Position numbers and translations under genes: made by a program | The notes under the pieces: model-generated | What the model was told of the DNA's origin: nothing | Database searches by the model: none | What the model saw: only the letters and a program-made list of their open reading frames with translations | From: Acidovorax sp. | GTDB lineage: Bacteria > Pseudomonadota > Gammaproteobacteria > Burkholderiales > Burkholderiaceae_C | Direction: 5' to 3' | Assembly (NCBI RefSeq): GCF_016783915.1 | Contig: NZ_JADHVT010000018.1 | Span: 1 to 51,897 of the forward strand | Length of the DNA: 51,897 nt | Shown: in pieces, positions 41,284-49,575 of the stretch | How the letters are laid out: every line of letters starts with the position of its first letter | Position numbering within the stretch: the first letter of the stretch is position 1

Positions 41284-43674
41284 ATGCCCCCTCTCCCCAC
41301 ACCACTCCCCCTGCGCGGACAGCTGCTGGTCCGGCTGGTGGCCGGAATTTGCGGCGCGGGTGGACTCGGGTTGCTGACATGGGCCCTGGCGCGCCAAAGC
41401 ATGGACCCCGCCATGCGCCTGGCCAGCGTAGGGGCCGGGCTGGGGCTGGTGGCCAGCGCTGCGCTGTGCTGGTGGCTCTGCCTCAGGCTGCAGGCGGTGC
41501 TTGCAACGGCCAAAGCTGCGCAGGAGGACGCGCAGCGGGCTACCGCCCAGCTGTGCGCCACGCTCGACATCCTGCCCGACGGCCTGGCCATCTACGACGC
41601 CGACGACCGCCTGGTGCTGTGCAATGCCCAGTACCGGGAGGTGAGCCCTGGCGCCACCATGGCGGTGGACTACGGCACCCGCTTTGAAGACGTGCTGCGC
41701 CGCGCTGCCGGATCGGGCCATATCGTGGCCGCACGGCAGGACACCCATGCCTGGCTGGCCGACCGCATGGCCCGCCACCGGTCCCCCGGCCACCCCGAGG
41801 TGCAAGAGGTCGAGGGTGACCGCTGGATGCTGATCACCGAGCGGCTGCAAGACGGGGGCGGCATGGTGGTGCTGCGCGCAGACATCACCGACGCGGTGCA
41901 CAAGGAGCGCGCGCTAAAACAGGCCCTGCACGACGCCGAGCGCGCAGAGCGCAGCCTGCGCGAAGCAGTCAACGCCATGCCTGCCGGGCTGGACATCTAC
42001 GACGAGCAAGACAGGCTGGTGCTGTGCAATGACCAGATGGCCCGGCTGCGCTCCCACCTGCCGGTGGCCGAGTCCCTGGGCAAGACCTACGAAGAACTGC
42101 TGCGCGAAGGCCTGCGCTACGGCATCCCCGAAGAGGCCAAGGGCCAGGAAGAACTCTGGCTGGCGCATGAGCTGGCCATCCGGGGCCACCGGCCCGGCCC
42201 CGAAGTGCGCCACTACCCCAACGGCACGTGGATGCACATGCACGAATGCCGCACGCCGTCAGGAATGACCGTGTGCGTGCGGCTGGACATCAGCGACCTG
42301 ATCGAACAACGCCAGAAGGTCGAGGCCGCCCGCCAGGAGAGCCAGCGCATGCGCCAGCTGTTGGAGCGCGCGGTGGAGGCCCTGCCCGTGGGCATCGAAA
42401 TCTTCGACGAGCAGGACCGGCTGGTGCTCTACAACCAGCAGTTGTCGCGCATGTACCCGCACATCAACTACGCGGACCACCTGGGCAAGGGCTTTGCGGA
42501 CATCCTGCGTTATTCGGTCTCGCGCGGGCTGATCCCGTCGGCGCAGGGGCGCGAAGAGGCCTGGATCGCAGAGCGCCTGTCAGAGCATGGCAGCAGCACC
42601 TCCACCCTGGTGCAGCGCCTGAATGATGGCCGCTGGATCAACATCTACGAAACCCGCACCCCCGAGAACTACGTGGTGGCCGTGCGGCTGGACATCACCA
42701 ACCTCATCGAGCAACGCCAGGCCCTGGAGGCCGCCCAGCAGGCCGCCCAGCAGGCCCGCCAGCTGCTGCAAGACGCCGTGGAATCACTGCCCGAAGGTTT
42801 TGCCCTGTTCGATGCCGACGACAAACTGGTGGTGTGCAACGCACAGTACCGGTGCCTCTACCCCATTGCGGCCCCCATGATCGTGCCCGGCAACACGTTT
42901 GAACAGATCGCACGCTACGGCGCCGAGCGCGGACAGTACCCCGACGCCATCGGCAACGAAGACGCATGGCTGGCCCAGCGCATGACCGACCACCGGTCCG
43001 CCAACCACGCAGTGCTGCAGCGCCTACCCGAGGGCCGCTGGCTGCAGGCCGACGAGCGGCGCACGCCGCAGGGCGGCATCGCCGGTGTGCGCACCGACGT
43101 GACGCAACTGGTGCGCAAGGAGCAGGAACTGGCCGCTGCCAACGCCAAGCTGGCGCTGCTGTCCACCACCGACGGTGTGACCGGCATTGGCAACCGCCGG
43201 CGCTTTGACGAACGGCTGGCCACCGAATGGATGCGCTGCGGGCGGCACCAGCTGCCGCTGGCTGTGATCCTGATCGACATCGACCACTTCAAGCTCTACA
43301 ACGATCACTATGGCCACCTGGCCGGCGACGAATGCCTGCGCCGCGTGGCGCAGCTGCTGCAGGGCACCATCCGCCGGGCCGACGAGGTGGCCGCACGCTA
43401 CGGCGGCGAAGAATTTGTGCTGCTGCTGCCCGACGTGCCACTGCCCGAGGCCGTGACGGTGGCAGAGCGCTGCATGGCCAGCCTGCGCGAGGCGGCCTTG
43501 GCCCACCCCCGCTCCCCCACGGCGCCCTACATCACGCTCAGCATGGGCATTGCCAGCCTGGTGCCACGCCCCGGCACCAGTTCTGACACACTCGTGCACG
43601 CGGCAGATGCAGCCCTGTACCGCGCCAAGTACGGAGGCCGCAACCGCTTCGAGGTCTTCACACCTCCGCAGTGA
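41284..43674 (+). CDS. Diguanylate cyclase with four tandem PAS modules
   Basis: 796 residues. Two membrane helices (about 13-33 and 46-68) anchor the protein with almost no periplasmic loop. Four PAS-like modules of near-equal spacing follow (about 89-205, 223-340, 357-475, 494-612). Each starts with LP-x-G-x-x-x-x-D-x-x-D-x-LV-x-x-N and ends with R-x-D-I/V-T/S, so they arose by internal duplication. The GGDEF domain (about 620-790) has GGEEF at 707-711 and should make cyclic di-GMP. The product-inhibition site reads R-A-D-E in place of RxxD, so feedback control may be lost. The modules are predicted cytoplasmic; ligand unknown. A good terminator follows. Confidence 0.88.
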   Translation: MPPLPTPLPLRGQLLVRLVAGICGAGGLGLLTWALARQSMDPAMRLASVGAGLGLVASAALCWWLCLRLQAVLATAKAAQEDAQRATAQLCATLDILPDGLAIYDADDRLVLCNAQYREVSPGATMAVDYGTRFEDVLRRAAGSGHIVAARQDTHAWLADRMARHRSPGHPEVQEVEGDRWMLITERLQDGGGMVVLRADITDAVHKERALKQALHDAERAERSLREAVNAMPAGLDIYDEQDRLVLCNDQMARLRSHLPVAESLGKTYEELLREGLRYGIPEEAKGQEELWLAHELAIRGHRPGPEVRHYPNGTWMHMHECRTPSGMTVCVRLDISDLIEQRQKVEAARQESQRMRQLLERAVEALPVGIEIFDEQDRLVLYNQQLSRMYPHINYADHLGKGFADILRYSVSRGLIPSAQGREEAWIAERLSEHGSSTSTLVQRLNDGRWINIYETRTPENYVVAVRLDITNLIEQRQALEAAQQAAQQARQLLQDAVESLPEGFALFDADDKLVVCNAQYRCLYPIAAPMIVPGNTFEQIARYGAERGQYPDAIGNEDAWLAQRMTDHRSANHAVLQRLPEGRWLQADERRTPQGGIAGVRTDVTQLVRKEQELAAANAKLALLSTTDGVTGIGNRRRFDERLATEWMRCGRHQLPLAVILIDIDHFKLYNDHYGHLAGDECLRRVAQLLQGTIRRADEVAARYGGEEFVLLLPDVPLPEAVTVAERCMASLREAALAHPRSPTAPYITLSMGIASLVPRPGTSSDTLVHAADAALYRAKYGGRNRFEVFTPPQ

Positions 43675-43707
43675 CCCAGTTGCCTGCGGGTGTGCCGAAG
43701 GCCTCAG

Positions 43708-43736
43708 GAGGTCCGCGCAGGACCTCTCCGTTTTTT
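43708..43736 (+). terminator. Intrinsic terminator after the four-PAS cyclase gene
   Basis: GAGGTCC (43708-43714) pairs with GGACCTC (43720-43726) around GCGCA, followed by a run of six T (43731-43736). It ends transcription of the cyclase 33 bases past its stop. Confidence 0.85.
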
Positions 43737-43768
43737 GCACACTTCGCATTCTTCGCAGGACAACGCTG

Positions 43769-44659
43769 ATGAACATTTTGCTCACCGGCTCCACCGGTTT
43801 CGTGGGCCGCACCGTGGCCGCAGCACTTACCCGTGCGGGGCACCAGGTGCATGGTGGCGTCTCTCCCCGGCACCGGTTGCCCGGCGCCCTGCAGGTGCCC
43901 ATGGACTTTGCACGCGACACCACCGCCCAAGCCTGGCTACCCCGTCTGGCAGGCATCGATGCCGTGGTCAACGCCGTAGGGGTGCTGCGCGACAGCCGGG
44001 CCCGCCCCATCGACGCCGTGCACCAGCACACGCCCATGGCCCTGTTTGATGCCTGCGCCCAGGCGGGCGTGCGGCGTGTCGTGCACATCTCGGCATTGGG
44101 CATTGAAGGCAGCGCCACCCGCTACGCCACCACCAAACGCGCTGCAGACAACCACCTGCTGGCGTTGGCTGGTCAAGGGGCATTGCACCCCGCCATCCTG
44201 CGGCCCAGCGTGGTGTTTGGCAAAGGCGGCGACAGCAGCGCGCTGTTCATGAACCTGGCACGCCTGCCGGTGGCACTGTTCCCCGGCCCCATGCTCACGG
44301 CGCGGGTGCAGCCGGTGTCGGTGCACGACCTGGCCGCCGCCATCGTTGCACTTCTGGGGCCCGCCATCGCCACCCAAGGGATCGTCGAGTGCGCCGGACC
44401 CGAGGCCCTGACCATGGGCGACTTCATTGCCAGCCTGCGCCAGCAACTGGGCCATGGCAAGGCCCATGTACTGCGCCTTCCCGACCCGCTGACCCACCTG
44501 AGCGCCCGCATGGGCGACGCCGTGCCCGGCGTACCCTGGTGCACCGAAACCCTGAGCATGCTGGGCAGCGACAACGTGGGCAATCCGGCCGTTTTCGAGC
44601 AGTTGCTGGGGCGCAAAGGCGTGCACTACAGCCAGCTGGTGGCCAGCGCCTGGCGCTGA
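43769..44659 (+). CDS. NAD(P)-binding SDR / NDUFA9-like protein
   Basis: 296 residues. An N-terminal Rossmann motif TGSTGFVG is followed by VVNAVGVLRD, HISALG and YATTKRAADNHL (a Y-x3-K-like catalytic segment). The C-terminal part LRPSVVFGKGGDSSALF and VQPVSVHDLAAAIVALL matches atypical short-chain dehydrogenases of the complex I NDUFA9 / nucleoside-sugar epimerase type. It binds NAD(P); the substrate is not predictable. AGGA lies 9 bases before the ATG. It stands alone after a terminator and before a palindromic element. Confidence 0.8.
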   Translation: MNILLTGSTGFVGRTVAAALTRAGHQVHGGVSPRHRLPGALQVPMDFARDTTAQAWLPRLAGIDAVVNAVGVLRDSRARPIDAVHQHTPMALFDACAQAGVRRVVHISALGIEGSATRYATTKRAADNHLLALAGQGALHPAILRPSVVFGKGGDSSALFMNLARLPVALFPGPMLTARVQPVSVHDLAAAIVALLGPAIATQGIVECAGPEALTMGDFIASLRQQLGHGKAHVLRLPDPLTHLSARMGDAVPGVPWCTETLSMLGSDNVGNPAVFEQLLGRKGVHYSQLVASAWR

Positions 44660-44708
44660 GGTGACGAACGCAACGCGCGGCAGAAGGCCGAGCTTCTTCG
44701 CGCCAAAA

Positions 44709-44772
44709 TTTCAAGCAAAAACGCCCTGTAGCGCTTATCCGTAAAGCGCTAACAGCTATCCAATCGATAGCA
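44709..44772 (+). repeat. Palindromic element copy A, intergenic (best-preserved)
   Basis: TTTCAAGCAAAAACGCC, then hairpin TAGCGCTT (44729-44736) / AAGCGCTA (44744-44751), then hairpin GCTATC (44755-44760) / GATAGC (44766-44771). The gap of about 190 bases between the convergent SDR and GST genes holds little else. It is a good reference copy for the family. Confidence 0.85.
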
Positions 44773-44847
44773 TTTATAGCATTCAGAGCAGCGCGGCAGC
44801 AACCGTCAGCTGCACCGCATGGCACATCCGGCCATGCGCTGACACCG

Positions 44848-45480
44848 CTACAACGACATCGACGGGCGCGCCGCCATGGCCGCGCGCCAGCGCAGCAGGT
44901 GCGGTTGCTGCTCGCCCGGCTTGTGCTTGACCACACGCGCAAAGTCCACCGCTACCACCGCCGTGATGTCGGCCACGCTGAAACGGTCGGTGGCAATGAA
45001 GTCGCGGTCTGCCAGGCGCTCGTTGAGCAGGGCAAAAAACTGCCCCACGCGCACCAGCCCGCGCTCGGCCAGGGCCGGGATTTGCGGGTAGTCCACCGCG
45101 CCCGGCAATGCCCGGTTGGCCATGGCGGGTGCGCTGTTGCGCAACGCCTCGGCAATGGCCAACAGGCCCTCGAACTCCATGCGCCAGTTCCAGCTGGCGA
45201 TCTCGGCCTTTTCTGCGGGCGTTTCGCCCAGCAATGCAGGCTGCGGGTAGCGCGCCTCGACATACGCGGTGATGGCCGCGTTGTCGGTCAGCAGCAAACC
45301 CTCTTCGGTGCGCAGCGCGGGCACCGTGCACTGCGGGTTGATCTGGCGGTAGGCATCGCCCAGTTGCTCGCCATTGCGCAGGTCCACCTGCACGGTGTCG
45401 TGGGCCACACCCTTTTCTGCCAGCAGGATGCGCGCGCGGCGCGGGCTGGGCGCGGTGGCGCAGTCGTACAAAGTGATCAT
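44848..45480 (-). CDS. Glutathione S-transferase
   Basis: 210 residues. The N-terminal thioredoxin-like domain (1-80) has MITLYDCATAPSPRRARILLAEKG and the cis-proline glutathione site CTVPAL with the following LLLTDNAAITAYV. The helical C-terminal domain (about 88-205) has RDFIATDRFSVADITAVVAVDFA, the N-capping box and hydrophobic staple of the fold. It conjugates or reduces substrates with glutathione in the cytosol. It starts 21 bases after the YghU gene, so both GSTs are co-transcribed. The ATG at 45478-45480 was preferred over one seven codons upstream. Confidence 0.87.
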   Translation of the reverse strand: MITLYDCATAPSPRRARILLAEKGVAHDTVQVDLRNGEQLGDAYRQINPQCTVPALRTEEGLLLTDNAAITAYVEARYPQPALLGETPAEKAEIASWNWRMEFEGLLAIAEALRNSAPAMANRALPGAVDYPQIPALAERGLVRVGQFFALLNERLADRDFIATDRFSVADITAVVAVDFARVVKHKPGEQQPHLLRWRAAMAARPSMSL

Positions 45481-45501
45481 GGTGACGCCTTGCAAAAACA
45501 C

Positions 45502-46407
45502 TCAGCGTGCGGGTGAAGAAGCTGCCGCTGCCGCCGCCTCGATCTTGTCCTGCGTCTTGGTGTCAAAGTCGCTGGCTTCATGCCGCTCGCGCAACTGGCT
45601 GGCCAGGTCGCCGTTGACGCGGTTGACCTTGCGGCCACGCTGCACCGCCGGGCGCTTGGCCACCTGCTCGGCCCAGCGCACCACATGCGTGTACTCGTGC
45701 ACCTGCAAAAACTCGCCTGCGTTGTAGGCCTGCCCTTTCACCAAGAGGCCGTACCAGGGCCAGATCGCGATGTCCGCCACCGTGTACTCATCGCCCGCCA
45801 CGTATTCAGTCACGGCCAGGCGCTGGTTCAGCACATCCAGCTGGCGCTTGGCCTCCATCGCATAGCGGTCAATCGCATACTCGATCTTGACCGGCGCATA
45901 GGCATAAAAATGACCAAACCCGCCGCCCACGAAAGGTGCACTGCCCATTTGCCAGAACAGCCAAGACAGGCATTCGGCCCGCGCCGCGCCGTCTTTGGGC
46001 AAAAAGGCGCTACCAAACTTCTCGGCCAGGTACATCAGGATGGCGCCGGACTCGAACACCCGCACCGGGTTGGCCGGGTCGGTACGGTCCAGCAGCGCCG
46101 GGATCTTGGAGTTGGGGTTGACAGACACGAACCCGCTGCCGAACTGCTCGCCCTCGTTGATGCGAATCAGCCACGCGTCGTACTCCGCCCCGCTGTGGCC
46201 TTGGGCCAGCAGCTCTTCCAGCATCACCGTGACTTTGACGCCATTGGGCGTGCCCAGCGAATACAGCTGCAGCGGGTGGCGGCCTACGGGCAGCTCTTTG
46301 TCGTGTGTGGCTCCGGCAATCGGCCGGTTGATGCTGGCGAACTGGCCGCCGTTTTCTTTGTTCCATTGCCAGATGGCGGGTGGGGTGTAGGGGGTGGGAT
46401 CAGACAT
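45502..46407 (-). CDS. yghU: YghU-type glutathione transferase / disulfide-bond oxidoreductase
   Basis: 301 residues. INRPIAGATHDKELPVGRHPLQLYSLGTPNGVKVTVMLEEL and SGFVSVNPNSKIPALLDRT are nearly identical in pattern to E. coli YghU, followed by GGGFGHFYAYAPVKIEYAIDRYAMEAKRQLDVL. YghU is a Nu-class glutathione transferase with disulfide-bond reductase activity on small substrates, in the cytosol. A 15-residue Ala/Lys-rich tail (KIEAAAAAASSPAR) is extra. The ATG of MSDPTPYTPPAIWQW was chosen; the frame upstream runs into repeats. It heads a two-gene operon with the GST gene. Confidence 0.92.
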   Translation of the reverse strand: MSDPTPYTPPAIWQWNKENGGQFASINRPIAGATHDKELPVGRHPLQLYSLGTPNGVKVTVMLEELLAQGHSGAEYDAWLIRINEGEQFGSGFVSVNPNSKIPALLDRTDPANPVRVFESGAILMYLAEKFGSAFLPKDGAARAECLSWLFWQMGSAPFVGGGFGHFYAYAPVKIEYAIDRYAMEAKRQLDVLNQRLAVTEYVAGDEYTVADIAIWPWYGLLVKGQAYNAGEFLQVHEYTHVVRWAEQVAKRPAVQRGRKVNRVNGDLASQLRERHEASDFDTKTQDKIEAAAAAASSPAR

Positions 46408-46801
46408 GCGGAGGGGCTCCAAGCAAATGATGTGGATGAAGAGCGGAATGGCCTTTGCCGGAAGCGTTATTGAGTCGGCATCATTGAACTTGAAACAACC
46501 CTTCGGGCTGAGCCTGTCGAAGCCTTGCGCGGCGCTTTGACTACGCTCAGTGAACGGCTTCAAATGGGTTGGTGTCGACTCAATAGTGCTCCGGCTCACG
46601 GCCAAAACTGTGTCGTTTGACACGCAGCGAAATCATAGACCGTAGGCTCATCCGTGACGTGATACGCCTACCCCAAGCCTGCCGCGCCACGGCAGGGCTG
46701 AAAAACGCTGAAAAAGGCGGTCGACCCCAGCACCACCAGTCGATGCGCGCCTGTGCACGCGCGATTCCGGCAAGCGCCACGGGTGTCCGTAAAGTCTGCA
46801 C
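46408..46801. other. Gene-poor stretch between yghU and the araC-type gene
   Basis: It holds the yghU upstream region and a nested set of inverted repeats. TATTGAGTCG (46468-46477) and CGACTCAATA (46576-46585) are exact inverted copies enclosing the REP-like element at 46499-46558. A hairpin GTGTC / GACAC is at 46610-46623. The layout of outer repeats around an inner palindrome looks like a small non-coding mobile cassette or its remains. No transposase fragment was recognised, and no credible gene was found between 46630 and 46801. Confidence 0.45.
46499..46558. repeat. REP-like imperfect palindrome
   Basis: CCCTTCGGGCTGAGCCTGTC at the left is answered at the right by an inverted, diverged copy ending CTCAGTGAACGG. 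The GGCTGAGCCTGTCGAAG type of sequence is, from memory, a widespread REP/BIME-like repeat in beta- and gammaproteobacteria. Only one copy was seen in this window, so family membership rests on recall. Confidence 0.55.
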
Positions 46802-47800
46802 CTACCGCGGCTTCCGTCGCTTTCGCGCGGCACTGGGCAGTTCGCCAAAATGCTGGCGATAACTCGCGGAGAAGTCTCCGAAGTTGTGAAACCCCGCTGC
46901 TGTGGCGACTTCTGCCACGGTGAGCGAGCAAGGCGACGTGGTCAGCATGAGATGGGCTTTTTCCAGCCGTCTTTTGAGTGCGTAGCGTATCGGCGATATG
47001 CCGACATGGTTTGAAAAAGCGCGGTGCAGGGTACGTATCCCTACACCCGTCACCTGGGCGAGGTCCTCCAGCCGAGGGGCCTGGTCCAACGAACTTTCAA
47101 TGTAGTCCATTGCTCGTTTCACAATCGATGCCGTCGCCAGGTCCTGCGACTTGTACGGATGGTTGTCAGTTGGCCAGGTCAGCACAAGCTGCATCAGGAG
47201 CCCTTCACTCACTCTGCTTGCAAGGTCCACATCGGAGCTATGCCCCGTATGCGGCACCTGGGCCAAGCAAGCTACCGCAGATTGCAGCCAGCGTGATTCA
47301 GGGGATTGGGCATCCATCCAGGTTTTGAACCTCGGTGTGTCTCCGTCCCAAGAATGCCCGTATAGCATCTTGCAAGTCTTCATCAAATCGGAGGCGGGTA
47401 TCTTCAAGTTGACGATTCGCGAGTCCGCAGAAAGGCGCATGGCAGGCTGGTCGCCGATATTGATCGCTGCGGCATCGCCAGCGCTGAAGACACGGTCATC
47501 CGTCTTTGCATACCCCCGGCACAGCATGCTGAGATTCAAATAGTCAGTCGGCACTGTCGTCGCGAACGACACGTCGCAGCCGTATTCGACCGAGCCGCAA
47601 TGCAATGCGCCAAGTTCAAACTCACGGTAGCTGAATCGAACACGCTTGTCGCGCGGGATGTTGAGCGCGTGGGGGGTGTAAACACTCTGGAGAAGTTCCA
47701 TTGCGCGGTCAGCGGTTTGGGTCTCCAACACGGTGCGCCATCGGGTGGTTGCGGGCCAACCGCCAGGCGCACCGTCTAAGGGAATGAACTCGGAGGACAT
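46802..47800 (-). CDS. AraC-family transcriptional regulator
   Basis: 332 residues from the ATG; a TTG two codons upstream is the alternative. The N-terminal half (about 20-200) is an AraC-binding-like sensor domain (FGS-like pattern SREFELGALHCGSVEYG adapted as SYREFELGALHCGSVEYG). The C-terminal DNA-binding domain (about 225-332) has two helix-turn-helix units: LEDLAQVTGVGIRTLHRAFSNHVGISPIRYALKRRLEKAHLML and LTVAEVATAAGFHNFGDFSASYRQHFGELPSA. It lies 61 bases downstream of the serine hydrolase gene on the same strand. Base and codon usage look less GC-biased than in the flanking genes, suggesting acquisition together with that gene. Confidence 0.87.
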   Translation of the reverse strand: MSSEFIPLDGAPGGWPATTRWRTVLETQTADRAMELLQSVYTPHALNIPRDKRVRFSYREFELGALHCGSVEYGCDVSFATTVPTDYLNLSMLCRGYAKTDDRVFSAGDAAAINIGDQPAMRLSADSRIVNLKIPASDLMKTCKMLYGHSWDGDTPRFKTWMDAQSPESRWLQSAVACLAQVPHTGHSSDVDLASRVSEGLLMQLVLTWPTDNHPYKSQDLATASIVKRAMDYIESSLDQAPRLEDLAQVTGVGIRTLHRAFSNHVGISPIRYALKRRLEKAHLMLTTSPCSLTVAEVATAAGFHNFGDFSASYRQHFGELPSAARKRRKPR

Positions 47801-47861
47801 GCCCAACTGTGTCTCCGAACCGCCCGTTTCTCTATCAGGGATGGTACTGAGACAACGGGGC

Positions 47862-49256
47862 CTACACCCAAAACCCGTTGCGCTTGGAGCGATAGCCTAG
47901 CGCCGCATAGGCAGCGTCGACCAGCGATTGGCCGCGTTCATTCAATGCCGCACCAGGGGCCATGCGTGTCATGTGATATCCGAAGGACATCTGCTCTGCC
48001 GGATCACCAAACCCGATACTTCCGCCAAAACCGGCGTGGCCGTAGGCGGTAGTTCCGAGGGCAATGGAGGCATTGGCAACGTGCTGCCGGTTGTCCATCG
48101 CGCCGTGGAAGCCCAGCCCGAAGCGGCTGGACATGCGAAACGTTTGATCTATTGCGGTGGCAGCGTGAATCGTACCGAGCTGCGCCGCGTAGTCGTCGGG
48201 AAGGAGCCGAACGCCATTAAAACCACCGGCATTCACCAACGCCGCATACATGGTCGCAAGGCCTCTTCCGTTGGTCACGCCGCCTGCTGCGCCTATTTCT
48301 GACTGAAGCGACAGCCGAGAGTTGTAGGCCGGCGGGGTACTGGGAGGCGTACCAAACCACCCCCCCGCGTTGAAGAAGACCGCCGCTTGCAAACCTGTGG
48401 GATCAAGCCCGATCCTGGACATGAAGGGATCCCCTGGAAGCGTTTCATTGGTGCCAAGCATCGGAGCCACGCGTTCCAGATGCTCCGACGGCAACCCAAT
48501 CCAGAAGTCCATTCCCAATGGATTTGCGACACGATCATGAAAGAACTTTCCGAGAGAGACACCGGAAACACGGCGTATCAGTTCCCCTATCAACCAGCCA
48601 AAGGTAAGGGCATGGTAGCCCTGCATGGTGCCCGGCTCCCACCAGGGGCTCATCTGTGCGATGGCTTTGGTCATGTAGTCCACATCGGCCCAGGCCTGGT
48701 CAGGAACAGGGGTTGCAAACGGAATTGCGGGGACTCCTGCGGAGTGATGCAAGGCCATCCGTACCGTGGCCGCCCCTTTGCCCTGGGCCGCAAATTCGGG
48801 CCAATAGTGCGCGATGGGACGGTTCAGATCCAGTACTCCCTCGGCAATGAGGATGTGTGCGCACAACGCGGTCGCGGCCTTGGTGCAGGAAAACACGAGC
48901 GATAGTTGATCGCGCTGCCAGGGCCGACTTGGCTTGGCGGAGAGCGTGTCGGCAAAGCCCCCCCAGGCTTCGAGCGCTGGCAGGCCCTTGTGGGTCATTG
49001 CCAGAGATGCGCCAATTTCTCCGCGTTGCTCAAAGTTGCGGACAAACTCATCAAAAACCGGCATGAATCGATCACTCACGTAACCGCTGACCAGCGCGCC
49101 ATTGGAGAGGCTGACTTGCTTGAGCGGCAGCGCGGTGTTCCATGAAGAGGCCGCGGCTTCAGCGGACCCACAGCCGGCGACCAGGCCTGCCGATGTTGCA
49201 ACCAAGCTGCTACCAAGTGCCAAAAAGCCTCTGCGAGTCGATTGAGGGTGGATCAT
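47862..49256 (-). CDS. Tat-exported lipoprotein, beta-lactamase-family serine hydrolase
   Basis: 464 residues. STRRGFLALGSSLVATSAGLVAGC combines a Tat motif with a lipobox (VAGC, Cys29), so it should be a membrane-attached periplasmic or surface lipoprotein. The class C beta-lactamase / esterase fold shows the nucleophile motif SCTK in LVFSCTKAATAL, a Tyr in GYHALTFGWLIGELIRRV in place of the YxN motif, and a late GHAGFGGSIGF that corresponds to the KTG-type motif as HAG. Proteins with this set are usually esterases or D-aminopeptidases rather than lactamases. AGGAG lies 6 bases before the ATG. The AraC-type gene follows and may regulate it. Confidence 0.85.
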   Translation of the reverse strand: MIHPQSTRRGFLALGSSLVATSAGLVAGCGSAEAAASSWNTALPLKQVSLSNGALVSGYVSDRFMPVFDEFVRNFEQRGEIGASLAMTHKGLPALEAWGGFADTLSAKPSRPWQRDQLSLVFSCTKAATALCAHILIAEGVLDLNRPIAHYWPEFAAQGKGAATVRMALHHSAGVPAIPFATPVPDQAWADVDYMTKAIAQMSPWWEPGTMQGYHALTFGWLIGELIRRVSGVSLGKFFHDRVANPLGMDFWIGLPSEHLERVAPMLGTNETLPGDPFMSRIGLDPTGLQAAVFFNAGGWFGTPPSTPPAYNSRLSLQSEIGAAGGVTNGRGLATMYAALVNAGGFNGVRLLPDDYAAQLGTIHAATAIDQTFRMSSRFGLGFHGAMDNRQHVANASIALGTTAYGHAGFGGSIGFGDPAEQMSFGYHMTRMAPGAALNERGQSLVDAAYAALGYRSKRNGFWV

Positions 49257-49575
49257 CTTGTCTCCTGAGTGTCGAAGTTGTGAATCGCGGAGCACTCAGT
49301 GTCGGCAGAAGCTGCCACGGCTTCTACCGGAAAAAGGACAGCCCAATACCGAAAGTCGGCCGTGCTGTCGCTTGTGTTGCAGCAGGAATTTGGAGAAGAC
49401 GCGCCGAGGAGACGCCGCTTGCCATAGCACCAGCTATGGCGGTGCCTGGCGCCGTGCAGCCGCGCAGGGGCAACATGGCCGATTGCTACAAATTTTATAG
49501 CTTACAGCGCTTACCTAGTAAGCGCTAGATGCCAAAACACCATAAATTCTGGTCTCCAGCCCGCCTGTCTTTGGT
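49257..49575. other. Gap between polA and the serine hydrolase gene
   Basis: About 320 bases upstream of the hydrolase, also the 3' side of polA. A perfect hairpin GCCATAG (49421-49427) / CTATGGC (49434-49440) lies in the middle and a palindromic element at 49485-49538. No gene and no confident promoter were seen. Confidence 0.45.
49485..49538 (-). repeat. Palindromic element copy C, downstream of polA
   Basis: GCTACA (49485-49490) / TATAGC (49496-49501), then a perfect 9-bp hairpin AGCGCTTAC (49506-49514) / GTAAGCGCT (49518-49526) and GATGCCAAAAC. It lies 38 bases beyond the polA stop and could stabilise or end that transcript. Confidence 0.8.

Noticed and set aside
46617-46862. 81-residue plus-strand frame upstream of the araC-type gene
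   Set aside because: No ribosome site or domain, Arg-rich composition, and overlap with the 3' end of the araC-type gene.
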